A stretch of DNA of 39,534 nt from Verrucomicrobiia bacterium (lineage in GTDB: Bacteria; Verrucomicrobiota; Verrucomicrobiia; Limisphaerales; UBA11358): contig JARLJW010000113.1 of NCBI GenBank assembly GCA_031290985.1, positions 1-39,534 on the forward strand, read 5' to 3'. Below the pieces are notes generated by a model. That model was not told the DNA's origin. It saw only the letters and a program-made list of their open reading frames with translations, and did not search any database. Shown here in pieces: positions 23,673 through 33,200 of the stretch. The first letter of the stretch is position 1. Each line of letters opens with the position of its first letter. The position numbers were made by a program, and so were the translations under genes.

Positions 23673-24638
23673 TCATCCCGCCAGTTCCAATATCCCCGCC
23701 GGTGACGCGCGTTTCTCGTCCACCAGTTCGGCGCGTTTGTCGATGAACTGCGCCACGATGTCCACGGCGATCTCCATGACGCTTTGCGACCGGATTTTGA
23801 TGCCCACCGGACAGGCCACGCGCGCCATCTGCTCCGGCGTCGCTAGCTTCGCCCGGACAAAATGCTCCGTGATGGTGCGGGCCTTGCGGGCGCTGCCGAT
23901 CATGCCCAGAAATTGGAAGGGCCGGTGGATCCACGATTCCAGCACCAGCGCATCATGCTTGTGCCCGCGGGTGACGATCAGGCCAAAGGTCGGAGCCGGC
24001 GGAAATGGTGCGCTGCCCAGCTCTCCCCAGTTCCCGGTGCACAGGGAAACCTCGTTTGGAAAAAAATCATGGTTCGCCAGCTCCGGCCGGTCGTCAAAGA
24101 TGGTCACCGCGAAATCGAGTTGCAACGCCAGCGGGGCCACCGCCTGCGCGATGTGCCCCGAACCCGCGATCCACAAGGCGCACGGCGGCATGATCGTTTC
24201 GGCATACAGCCAGCCGGGGTCATCCTTGGCGGTCGTCAGCGCCACGGAAAAATCCTGCTTCACGCCCCAGGTTTTAGCCGCGTCACGGGTGGCGAGTCCT
24301 TTCCAAAAGGTCTCACCCAGTCGCTGCGCGTTGGGGATGATCACCCCGCTGACTTTGCCGCCGCAGATCAATCCGTCATCCCAGCCAAAATCGTGGTCCA
24401 GCACCAGTTCGAAGGTTTCCGGCTTGCCCGTCTTGAGCGCGTTCAGCGCCAGCCGCTGCGCCTCGGCTTCCAGGCAGCCGCCGCCCAGCGTGCCTTTGAT
24501 TTTCCGGTCGGGAAAAAACAGCGCCTTGGCACCGAACTTTTGCGGGCTGGAACCTTTTACACCGGTGATGACACCCAGCGCAACGGGCTGGTGCGCGGCA
24601 GCGGCGGCGGCAAGCGATTGGAAAACCGATTCATTCAC
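23673..24638 (-). CDS. XdhC/CoxI family protein
   Basis: This 321-residue protein from GTG 24638 has the two XdhC parts: an N-terminal XdhC_CoxI domain (about 10-75) with GVKGSSPQKFGAKAL and the GTLGGGCLEAEA motif, and a C-terminal Rossmann domain (about 150-300) with WIAGSGHIAQAVAPLA, TRGHKHDALVL and MIGSARKART. Family members bind and sulfurate molybdenum cofactor for insertion into xanthine dehydrogenase-type hydroxylases. No xdhA/B or other molybdoenzyme gene is in the window, so it is displaced from its usual context. It sits convergent to the exported repeat-protein gene and divergent from the pectinesterase gene. Confidence 0.94.
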   Translation of the reverse strand: MNESVFQSLAAAAAAHQPVALGVITGVKGSSPQKFGAKALFFPDRKIKGTLGGGCLEAEAQRLALNALKTGKPETFELVLDHDFGWDDGLICGGKVSGVIIPNAQRLGETFWKGLATRDAAKTWGVKQDFSVALTTAKDDPGWLYAETIMPPCALWIAGSGHIAQAVAPLALQLDFAVTIFDDRPELANHDFFPNEVSLCTGNWGELGSAPFPPAPTFGLIVTRGHKHDALVLESWIHRPFQFLGMIGSARKARTITEHFVRAKLATPEQMARVACPVGIKIRSQSVMEIAVDIVAQFIDKRAELVDEKRASPAGILELAG

Positions 24639-24780
24639 CCGCGCAGCTTATGCCTACAATCGCCAAGCGTCAAACGAACCAGACATGGTTCCGCCGCCCA
24701 TGCCCAAAACTCCAGCGAAGGTGCACGAATTGATAAAACTTCCCGATGGCGGCGGCGGACGCCTTCCCTTAATTTCCCGC

Positions 24781-26526
24781 ATGAAGCAAAAACTATCGGG
24801 GGTCGTCTGGCTGTGCCTGTTTGCCACCATGGCGTCCGCGGAAACCAATCTCTTCGTCGCCGCCGATGGCTCGGCACCATTCCACACGGTCCAATCCGCC
24901 ATCATGTCCGTGCCCTCGGGCAGCCGGGAAAATCCCGTGGTCATCCATATCGCCCCCGGCACCTACCGGGAGCTCATCTACATCCAGCGCGAAAAGTCCT
25001 TTTTCAGGCTGGTCGGCACCAATCCCACGAACACCGTTCTTTCGTTCAATCTCTACGCTGGCATCACCAACGCCGAGGGCAAGCCCATTGGCACGTTCAA
25101 GACCCCCTCGACGACGATTGATGCGGATGATTTCTCGGCCGAAAACCTCACGTTCGAAAACTCCGCCGGGCCCGTCGGCCAGGCGCTCGCCATCCGCGTG
25201 GACGGCGACCGCGCCAGTTTCCGCAACTGCCGCTTCCTTGGCTGGCAGGACACCATCCTGCTCAATCGCGGGCGGCAGTATTTTGAAAGCTGCTACATCT
25301 GCGGCCATGTGGACTTTATTTTTGGCGCAGCCACGGCCTGGTTTGAGAAATGCGAGATCCATGCCTTGCGCGACGGCTATCTGACCGCCGCCTCGACGCC
25401 GGTGGACGTGCCGTACGGCTACGTCTTCTCCCGCTGCCAGATCACCGGCGAGCCAGGCGTGCAAACGTATCTCGGCCGCCCCTGGCGGATTTACGCCAGC
25501 ACCATTTATCTCAACTGCGACATGTCCGAAGTGGTCCGGCCCGAAGGTTGGAATGACTGGAAGAAGCCGGAGGCGCACACCACCACGCGCTATGCCGAAT
25601 ATAATTCCACCGGCGATGGTGCCAGCCCGACCAACCGGCCGGACTGGATCAAACAATTGACCAGCGCCGAAGCCAAAAAAATCACGCTGGAAAAGGTCCT
25701 GGGCGGCGCGGACGGCTGGACGCCCACTGCCCCATCTGTAGACCCGCGCTTTGGCGCAACCAAGCGGGACATTGTCTATGGTGAGGCAGGAGGTGAAAAG
25801 CTCTTCCTCGATGCCCACGTTCCGGCGGGCGAAGGAAAATTTCCCGTTGCTCTCATCGTGCACGGCGGCGGCTGGATGACAGGCGACAAGGAAACGGACA
25901 TCGTCCCGGTCTTTGCGCCGGTCGCGACCAATTTCACCTGGTTCACTATCAACTACCGCCTCGCGCCCGAAAGCCGCTGGCCCGCGTGCTTCGAGGATGT
26001 GCAAACGGCCATCCGCTGGGTCAAGCTGCACGCGGCGGAATACAAGGGCGACCCGAACCGCATCGCCCTGCTCGGCTATTCGGCCGGCGGACAACTGGTC
26101 ACGCTCGCGGGTACGCACGCCGTGGCGGATACGCAGGTTCAAGCCATTGTTGGCTTTGCGCCCCCCACTGACTTAGTGGCGGACAATGAACGGCGCGGCG
26201 GCTTGAGCGTCTCCATGAAAAATCTGTTCGGGTTCGATACGACGAACATCACCGATGATGTCCGCAAGGTGTTGAAAGAGAATTCACCGCTGACCTATGT
26301 GCAACCGGACCTGCCGCCGTTCCTGATCGTACAAGGCAGCACCGACAAAACCGTTCCGGTGAATCAATCGCTCGCGTTTCAGGAAAAACTAAAAGGTGCG
26401 GGTGTAAGCTGCGACATGATCGTGATCCCCGAGGCCCAGCACCGGATCGCGGACTGGACGAAATTCGACCCGGACTGGCAGGGCAAACTGATGGCCTGGT
26501 TGAACGCGAAGCTGCCTGCGAAATAA
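24781..26526 (+). CDS. Exported pectin methylesterase (CE8) fused to an alpha/beta-hydrolase esterase
   Basis: This 581-residue protein starts at ATG 24781, where a signal peptide begins (cut about MASA/ET, residue 20). Residues about 22-315 are a CE8 pectinesterase: Q134 (GQALAI), GWQDT with Q156 and acid/base D157, nucleophile D178 in GHVDFIFG, and LGRPWR with R233 and W235. Residues about 325-581 are an acetyl-esterase-like alpha/beta hydrolase: oxyanion HGGGW (361-365), nucleophile S434 in GYSAGG, D522 (GSTDKTVP) and H554 (EAQHRI). One polypeptide would therefore remove methyl and, probably, acetyl esters from pectin. The longer open frame back to 23656 runs through xdhC antisense and is rejected. 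It is convergent with the GH28 gene, the stops 2 bp apart. Confidence 0.94.
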   Translation: MKQKLSGVVWLCLFATMASAETNLFVAADGSAPFHTVQSAIMSVPSGSRENPVVIHIAPGTYRELIYIQREKSFFRLVGTNPTNTVLSFNLYAGITNAEGKPIGTFKTPSTTIDADDFSAENLTFENSAGPVGQALAIRVDGDRASFRNCRFLGWQDTILLNRGRQYFESCYICGHVDFIFGAATAWFEKCEIHALRDGYLTAASTPVDVPYGYVFSRCQITGEPGVQTYLGRPWRIYASTIYLNCDMSEVVRPEGWNDWKKPEAHTTTRYAEYNSTGDGASPTNRPDWIKQLTSAEAKKITLEKVLGGADGWTPTAPSVDPRFGATKRDIVYGEAGGEKLFLDAHVPAGEGKFPVALIVHGGGWMTGDKETDIVPVFAPVATNFTWFTINYRLAPESRWPACFEDVQTAIRWVKLHAAEYKGDPNRIALLGYSAGGQLVTLAGTHAVADTQVQAIVGFAPPTDLVADNERRGGLSVSMKNLFGFDTTNITDDVRKVLKENSPLTYVQPDLPPFLIVQGSTDKTVPVNQSLAFQEKLKGAGVSCDMIVIPEAQHRIADWTKFDPDWQGKLMAWLNAKLPAK

Positions 26527-26528
26527 GA

Positions 26529-28796
26529 TTACGGATACACCAGCCGCAGAAACACCGAACCGTTCGCCGGATTGACGACGATGTTCGTGGCCATGACATT
26601 GGTGGAATTTGATACCGTCGCCCAATTAGTTCCCAAGCCGCCGCTCAAATTATTGGTTTGGATTTGCAGCCGCCAACCAAGGTGATCCTGCGGCCAGGAA
26701 AGCCGCAGTTGATTTCCCGCCGCCTGCATCAGGATGTTCGTCGGCTGGCTGGAGGGCAGCGGCACCGCGCCCGCCGGCGCTGAATTGGTGCTTTCACCAC
26801 CCGCCCCGGCCGCCGTCACCACATAGTAATAATTCACCCCATTGCTCACCGCCGCATCCGCGTAGTTTGTCGCCGTTACGCTGAAGGTTGCCGGATAAGG
26901 GCCAGTGCTCATTGTCCCGCGTTTCAAGTTGTAATTCGTTGCCCCGCCCACGGCATACCATTTCAGATTGATGAGCAGATTCGTCGCCGCCGCCACCAGA
27001 TTCGTCGGCGCGGGAGGCGCCGGCAAGGTAACGACCAACTTCACCTGCCCGGCGGTGCCGGTGTCGTAGGCATAATTAAAACCCGCCGGCAGGGAACCCA
27101 GTTGTGGCCCGGTCCCGCCCAAGCTGCCGGTGTAGGTCAGCAACGTGTAAGTTCCGTTCGTAAAACCAGCACCCGCTGAAATATTATTGGTGCCGCCCAG
27201 CGTAAGATTGCCCACTACCGCCACCTTCGCCGCGTTCGTCCCCAGATTGAAATTCAAGACGGTATTGGTGAACAAGGTCAGGTTATTGCTCACCGTCAGC
27301 GTGCTGGCGGCCAGCGTCAGCGGCCCGTCGTCAAAAGCATTGGTGTTCTTCAAAGAGCCAAAGGCATTATAAAGCCCGAGCCCATTGCCATAACCATTGG
27401 TGGTGAGTCCGTCGAACATGAACAGCGTGTTCGTCGGTGCGCTGTTGGTGATCACCGCCTGCGCGTTGTACAGCGCAAAGGTGCTGTTTCCCGATGAAAC
27501 ATTGAAATTGCAGTCGATGAACTGCGCACCACTGACGTTGTAGAGACAGAAATTCCGGTCGCCGGTCACGCTGACTTTGTTGAAAATAATGTTGGTCGCG
27601 GGCATTTCCATGCGCGCCCAGATGAAGCCAACGGGATAACCGCTTACGGAGGTCGCCGTAATATTGCTGAAAGTGATGTTGCGAAAGATGGGCGTGAGGC
27701 TGGTTGCCGCCACGACCGCCTGCGTGGCGGCATAGTATGGGGTCACGCTGCTTGGCGTGCCGATTACATTGTAGTATCCGTAGATTTGGATCGGGAAATG
27801 CACGTTCGTAATGCCGATGTTGATATAAGAAATATTCTGCACCAGCCCGCCACGGTCGTTGTCCGACTTGATGCGGATGCCATTGTCCGCCCCGCTGATG
27901 GTGCAATTGATGACGGTGATGTTGGACACCCCGCCGCTGTCCGTATAGCTGCCGATGGAGATGCCGTGGCCGTTGCCGTATACATTGTTCGTGAGCAGGA
28001 TGTCGTGCGAACCGCCGCCGCAGGTGAAATCATCGTCACCCGTGCTGATGTTGCAGTTTTGCACGAGCGTGTTGGTTCCGCTCACGTCACAGGCGTCGGT
28101 ATTGTGGGATGGCGTCACCGGATCGCTGGAAGAAGGCGCCCGGACCGTGACCCCTTGAACGGTGGAATTCTTGGCGCTGCCGCCGATGGCGATGTGAAAC
28201 ATCGGGGAATTTGACAGGGTCACATTCTGGATCATTTCACGGTTGCAACCCGACAGGGAAATCATGCTGGGCCGGTTGTTCGTCTTGTAGCCCGGCCACC
28301 AGGGCGCCCCCTGACCGTCAATTGCACCGGAACCGCTGATCTCAATGTTGGTCAGGCCCGAGCCGGAAATGAAATTGGCCGGATTGACAATTCCGCCGGG
28401 ATACTGGTCGTATGGCAGCATCCGCAAGACCGCACCGACATCGATTTGCAGGTTTACATTGTTTTTCAACGTGATCGGGCCGCACAGATACGCATTGGTG
28501 CCCGCCGGAATCTCCACCGTGCCGCCCCGCAAGCCATTCGTCAGGGCACCTGCGGCCGCAACATTGATGGCGGTTTGAATCGGCGTCGTGTTATCCGTCG
28601 AACCATTACCCCACGCGCCATAGGCCGCGTTGGTGACCACGACGATGTTGTTGGTGTTGATCAAAAGTCCCCATGGCACAATCGCCTGCGCCTTTATCGC
28701 CAGCATTAACAGCGCCAGCGCCATGAAAACGGCGTAGCGGCATAACCTGCCGTGTGCCCGCATGGCATCAGGGTTCAAGCGAAACGCGTACGACAT
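26529..28796 (-). CDS. GH28 polygalacturonase with FnIII-like and C-terminal module (GH28-A)
   Basis: This 755-residue exported enzyme starts at ATG 28796; ATG 28763 would give a more compact signal peptide, cut near AQA/IV. The GH28 parallel beta-helix (about 45-460) shows all catalytic signatures: D234 in NTDACDV, D254-D255 in STGDDDF, H277 in GNGHGIS, and R308-K310 in GIRIKS. These hydrolyse alpha-1,4-galacturonan with inversion. Then come a beta-rich linker with autotransporter-repeat-like words (about 490-600), an FnIII-like domain (about 605-690) and a C-terminal module ending 'FLRLVYP', a divergent member of the shared 'VQASTNL' type. It is the third gene of a PL1-GH28-GH28 operon, 13 bp after GH28-B. 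Confidence 0.94.
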   Translation of the reverse strand: MSYAFRLNPDAMRAHGRLCRYAVFMALALLMLAIKAQAIVPWGLLINTNNIVVVTNAAYGAWGNGSTDNTTPIQTAINVAAAGALTNGLRGGTVEIPAGTNAYLCGPITLKNNVNLQIDVGAVLRMLPYDQYPGGIVNPANFISGSGLTNIEISGSGAIDGQGAPWWPGYKTNNRPSMISLSGCNREMIQNVTLSNSPMFHIAIGGSAKNSTVQGVTVRAPSSSDPVTPSHNTDACDVSGTNTLVQNCNISTGDDDFTCGGGSHDILLTNNVYGNGHGISIGSYTDSGGVSNITVINCTISGADNGIRIKSDNDRGGLVQNISYINIGITNVHFPIQIYGYYNVIGTPSSVTPYYAATQAVVAATSLTPIFRNITFSNITATSVSGYPVGFIWARMEMPATNIIFNKVSVTGDRNFCLYNVSGAQFIDCNFNVSSGNSTFALYNAQAVITNSAPTNTLFMFDGLTTNGYGNGLGLYNAFGSLKNTNAFDDGPLTLAASTLTVSNNLTLFTNTVLNFNLGTNAAKVAVVGNLTLGGTNNISAGAGFTNGTYTLLTYTGSLGGTGPQLGSLPAGFNYAYDTGTAGQVKLVVTLPAPPAPTNLVAAATNLLINLKWYAVGGATNYNLKRGTMSTGPYPATFSVTATNYADAAVSNGVNYYYVVTAAGAGGESTNSAPAGAVPLPSSQPTNILMQAAGNQLRLSWPQDHLGWRLQIQTNNLSGGLGTNWATVSNSTNVMATNIVVNPANGSVFLRLVYP

Positions 28797-28809
28797 GGGA
28801 CAATATAAT

Positions 28810-30168
28810 TCACTTCACCGGTTCGAGCGAGCAGTCCACCAGCTTCACATCGGCATTTTCCACCACGTCCGGCTTTTGAACCTTTTTGAAACTGGAATTG
28901 TAGATCCGCACGTCGCTTATGCTCGCCGCCGGAAAACCGCGCACGTTCAACACGCGCGGCGTCAGCGCCACCTTGAGGTTGTCCATCACGACATTTTTGG
29001 CCGTGGGATTGAATTCGCCCTTCGCGCCTTCTTCATAGAGAAAATCGATCTGCAACACCGAGTCCTTCACCAAGCCCACGTTCACGTTCCGCATGAAGAT
29101 GTTTTGCAACACGCCGCCGCGCATGGCATTTGATTTCAACCGCAGAGCGCAAACCAGGTTCGGGCTGCTCATCTCGCAGTCCTCCACAAAAACGTTGCTG
29201 CAACTGCCGGAAATCTCGCTGCCAATGGCCGTGCCGGCATGACCGTCGCGCATCGTGCAGCCGCGGATGACCAGGTTTACGGACGGCAGGCCCACGCGGC
29301 GGCCATCATTGTTGCGGCCGGATTTGATCGCGATGCAGTCGTCGCCGGTATCGAACAAACAGTTTTCAATCAGCACATCACGGCAGCTTTCCGGATCGCA
29401 GCCGTCATTGTTCGCGCCGTGCGAAAAAATGTCCACGCCCCGCACCGTGACGTTCGTGCTGAGCAGTGGATGAATCTCCCACATCGGCGAGCGGCGGATC
29501 TTCACGCCCTCGATCAGGACATTCTGGCAGCGCTGGAACTGGATGAAATTGGGCCGTAAATAGTCGCCCTCCCCGAAACGGCGCTGGTCCACCGGCACCT
29601 TTTGATTGTTCATGTCATCCAGCCGTTTGCGGGCGGCCGTTTGCGTCTTTTCACCGCCACCCTTGCGGCCTTTCCATCCGAGCCAGTTGGAATCATCCGC
29701 CTGTCCGTCCAGCGTTCCCTCGCCCGTGACGGCAACGTTTTTCTGGCCGACTGCAAAGATCAACGGTGAATAATTGTAGCACTCGATGCCTTCAAAGCGC
29801 GTGAACACCGCCGGCAGATACGCCTTCGGATCGGTGCTGAATTTCAGGACGGAATTGGTCGCTGCCAGGTGCAAATCCACACCGCTCTGCAGATGGATCG
29901 CCCCCGTCAAAAAATCCCCCGCCGGCACCACCACCCGGCCCCCGCCCGTCTTTGCGCAGGCGGCGATGGCCTTGGCAATGGCTTCCGTGCAATCGGTCTG
30001 GCCGTCCCCAACCGCCCCGTATTTCGTGATGTTAAATTCCTGGGCGGGAAATTTTGGCGGCACGATGCGCGACAAGATTTCCGGCACCTGCTTCCATTCC
30101 GGTGCATCAGCGTGGACAACGACAGCCGCCAGCATCGCCAGCGACACGGTTAACAGTGATTTTCTCAT
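28810..30168 (-). CDS. GH28 polygalacturonase, exo-type features (GH28-B)
   Basis: This 452-residue protein has a signal peptide (MRKSLLTVSLAML.., cut about VHA/DA). Catalytic residues are D255 in NNDGCDPES, D276-D277 in TGDDCIAIKSGRN, H310 in DGHAGTAIGSE, and R343-K345 in LRLKSN. The NNDGxDPES and IKSGRN/GSE wording is typical of exo-polygalacturonases and related GH28 enzymes rather than plain endo-enzymes. A Lys/Arg-rich insert (about 165-200) is unusual. It lacks the C-terminal module of its neighbours. It lies between the pectate lyase gene (32 bp upstream) and GH28-A (13 bp downstream), so all three should share a message. Confidence 0.94.
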   Translation of the reverse strand: MRKSLLTVSLAMLAAVVVHADAPEWKQVPEILSRIVPPKFPAQEFNITKYGAVGDGQTDCTEAIAKAIAACAKTGGGRVVVPAGDFLTGAIHLQSGVDLHLAATNSVLKFSTDPKAYLPAVFTRFEGIECYNYSPLIFAVGQKNVAVTGEGTLDGQADDSNWLGWKGRKGGGEKTQTAARKRLDDMNNQKVPVDQRRFGEGDYLRPNFIQFQRCQNVLIEGVKIRRSPMWEIHPLLSTNVTVRGVDIFSHGANNDGCDPESCRDVLIENCLFDTGDDCIAIKSGRNNDGRRVGLPSVNLVIRGCTMRDGHAGTAIGSEISGSCSNVFVEDCEMSSPNLVCALRLKSNAMRGGVLQNIFMRNVNVGLVKDSVLQIDFLYEEGAKGEFNPTAKNVVMDNLKVALTPRVLNVRGFPAASISDVRIYNSSFKKVQKPDVVENADVKLVDCSLEPVK

Positions 30169-30200
30169 GGTTGGATTTTAGATAAAAGTACGCCTTAAAG

Positions 30201-33200
30201 TCATGGTCCAAGCTGAATGCGGTAATACCGCTGAATGAAGCTGGCGGCGTTGGAATCGCTCCAGTTGAATGGCAGCACCGGCAGATGGTTGGTGAAGAGG
30301 CTTTGCCAGGTCACCAAGTTCGTAGACGCCTGCACGATGTAATCCGGCCCGGCATCACCGCTGATGGTCAGACTGACAATCCCGTTGCTAAAAATGATTC
30401 CTGCCACTTGTGGCTTTGCGGGCGCACCCGATGACACCGCCAGAAACGCGTTGCTGCTGGTGACTGAACCGGCGGCATTGGTCACCACGACAGAATAGCT
30501 GCCGGCATTGGTCGTTTGGAGGTTATTGATGGTGAGCGCGGAGTTGGTTCCGCTGGCCACCGGAGTATTGGTATTGAAATACCATTGGTAAGCCAGCGGG
30601 CCCGTGCCGCCGACCACTACTGTGAAAGTCACGCTTTGGCCGGTCGTGTTGGTTGTATTTTGTGGTTGGGCCACGATGAACGGGGCGGTGGCAGAATAGG
30701 TCGTTTTCAACCAGTTGGTTTTTCCCCACGTCAGCACGCCCGCGCCGGCACCGGCCGTGGCGCTGGTGACAATGGCTTGAAGTTGGGCGGGATCATCCGG
30801 GGTATAAGCATAAGGCAACTGGTTGCCGGGCAGATTCCACGAGAAAGCGATGATCGGTGCTTGAAACGGCCCCATCGGGCTGCCGACATCGGTGCTGTTG
30901 CCGCGCACAACCGTGCCATCGAATTGGTAGATGCTGTCGAGCGACTTGATCTTCCCGGTATAGGCCGGATTGGAAGGATCCGTCTGGTTGTTGCGCAATG
31001 GCCAGAGGCAATCGATGTAAACCGATTTTTCAACCAGCAATGCGCCGCCTTCGGTGGAGATGCTGCCGTTGATCGGGGGATTGAAGCTATAGGTGTTGTT
31101 CAACGTATTTTGGTTGGCCGTGCTCAAGGCGGCCGCCCGCGTATCGCGCAGGCGCTTGGCGGCCAGCACCAGGGTGTCATCCACATAGATGTTGTAATCG
31201 TGAACGTTCCCGGCGCGCAAACGCGGCACACAACGATCCCACACGCCCAGCCACAAATGATGAAAGGTCATCGTGATGGTCGCGTTGTTCGGATCCAGAT
31301 CGTTCTGGCCGGACAGGTGGGTTTTGTCATGCGCTTGGATGATCGTCACGATGTCTTCGACACTGTATCCGTGTGTGCGCAGGAAATTATAAAACGGATA
31401 ACTTCCCGGACTTTGCTCCATAAAATTGATCTCCTGACGCACCCAGCTGTTGGTGTTGGTGGCCCCGTCGTCACCGATGTATCTGCACCATGAAATCGTG
31501 ATGCCCGAACTGCCCGCCTTGGTGTCCAGGATGCCGTCATAGCTCTTGGTGAACGTGCAATGATCCACCCAGACGTTGCTCACCGCACCACCGTTGCCGA
31601 TGTCGATGAAGTCCCAGTCGTTCTTGTCGTAATTGCCCTTGCTGGCCTCGTCCCATTCCCACATCTCATCAAACTTCAGGTTGCGAACGATGACATTGTG
31701 GGTGCTCTTGATGTTGAAGGTGCAATGGCGGATGGTCGCCCCATTGGCCGAGAAGATGGTCAAGCCGCCGTTTTTGTACTTGATGTCCATCTTGCTGACG
31801 CCGGTCGTGAGCAGCCGCGGGTGCAATTGCGGCGTGGCGGCGGCGGTGAACGGAGTGCTGGCCAGATTCTGCACCGCCGCACCGATTTCGTTCCAGCCCA
31901 GATCAAGATTGGTCATGATCTCGATCACCTTGATGCCGCCGGTTTTGTTGTAGGCAAGCACCGCCGTGGCGAGATCAAGCGCATTGGTAACCTTCGCATA
32001 AGCCGGGTCGGTCTCTGGAATCACCCCGCCACCGGTGGTGCCCTGCGCGAAGCCGGTCAGATTATACGCGGAATTTGCCACCGGCACGGTGGTGGTCACC
32101 GTTAAAATAGCGACACTGCTGGTCACGCTGCTGACACTGTTCGAAGCCGTCACCGTGTAACTGCTGCCGCTATCGCCAGCTTGCACATTCGTCACGTTCA
32201 AAGCGGTGGAAGTTGCACCGGCGATCGGCACCCCGTTTTTGTTCCATTGATAACTAATTGGTGCAGTGCCATTGGCCATGGCGTTGAAACTGGCAATGCC
32301 GCCCACCAATACGATCTGCGAAGCTGGTTGCGAACTGAAAGCCGGTGCCACGGGAGTTGTGTTTAAGGTCAGAAACGCATTGCTGCTCGTGATGCCACCG
32401 GCCAGGTTGCTGATGGTCACCGAGTAACTACCCGCATTGCCCGTTTGCACATTGGCGATGGTCAGGGTGGCATCCGTCGCATTCGTCAGCACCGTATTGG
32501 TGTTGTAATACCACTGATAACTTAACGGTTCGGAACCGCCCGCCAGCACGCTAAAAATGGCGCTGCCGCCCGGCGAAATGTACTGGTCTTGCGGTTGGGT
32601 GATGATTGAAGGCGGGTTCGGGATGTTCACCGTCAATGTTGCCACGGCGCTCGTCACCGAACCGAAAGAATTGGTCACGACGACAAAGTAATTATCCGCA
32701 TTCGTAGTTTGAAGATTGGTCAGCGTGACCGTTGAATTGGTGGCACCAGCCAGGAGCGTGGGCGTGTTGTTGTTGTAATACCACTGATAACTCAGCGGTG
32801 CCGTTCCGGAGGTGAGCACGTAGAATGTGGCGCTTTGTCCGACCAAGACCGTCTGACTTTGCGGATCGGTGTCGATGGCAGGAGCCGTGTTTGCAGTAAT
32901 GAGTTCCACCTTGAAGAGGCTGGTGTCCCATTGCGCAGCGGTGCTGGCTGAACCGCTCGGCCGCATGGCAAATGTGTCAAAGGCAAAGCTGTTGGGCGTC
33001 GTGTCGGTGAAGGCAACCGTCCCCGTTCCTGTATTGTTATAGGTCCCGCCCGTCATCGTGGCTGTGATGTCCAACCCGCTTGAGGCGTTGCGTGTGAATG
33101 TCATCGTGAACGTGTACTGCGTGCCGCCATCAAAACCATGGACACCGCCCGCCACCCCGTTCGCCAGCGCAGTCCAACTGCCGCTGGAGGAAAGCAGGGC

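Noticed and set aside
23656..24780. N-terminal extension of the pectinesterase frame back to 23656
   Set aside because: It runs antisense through the whole xdhC gene and has no domain; a proper signal peptide begins at ATG 24781.
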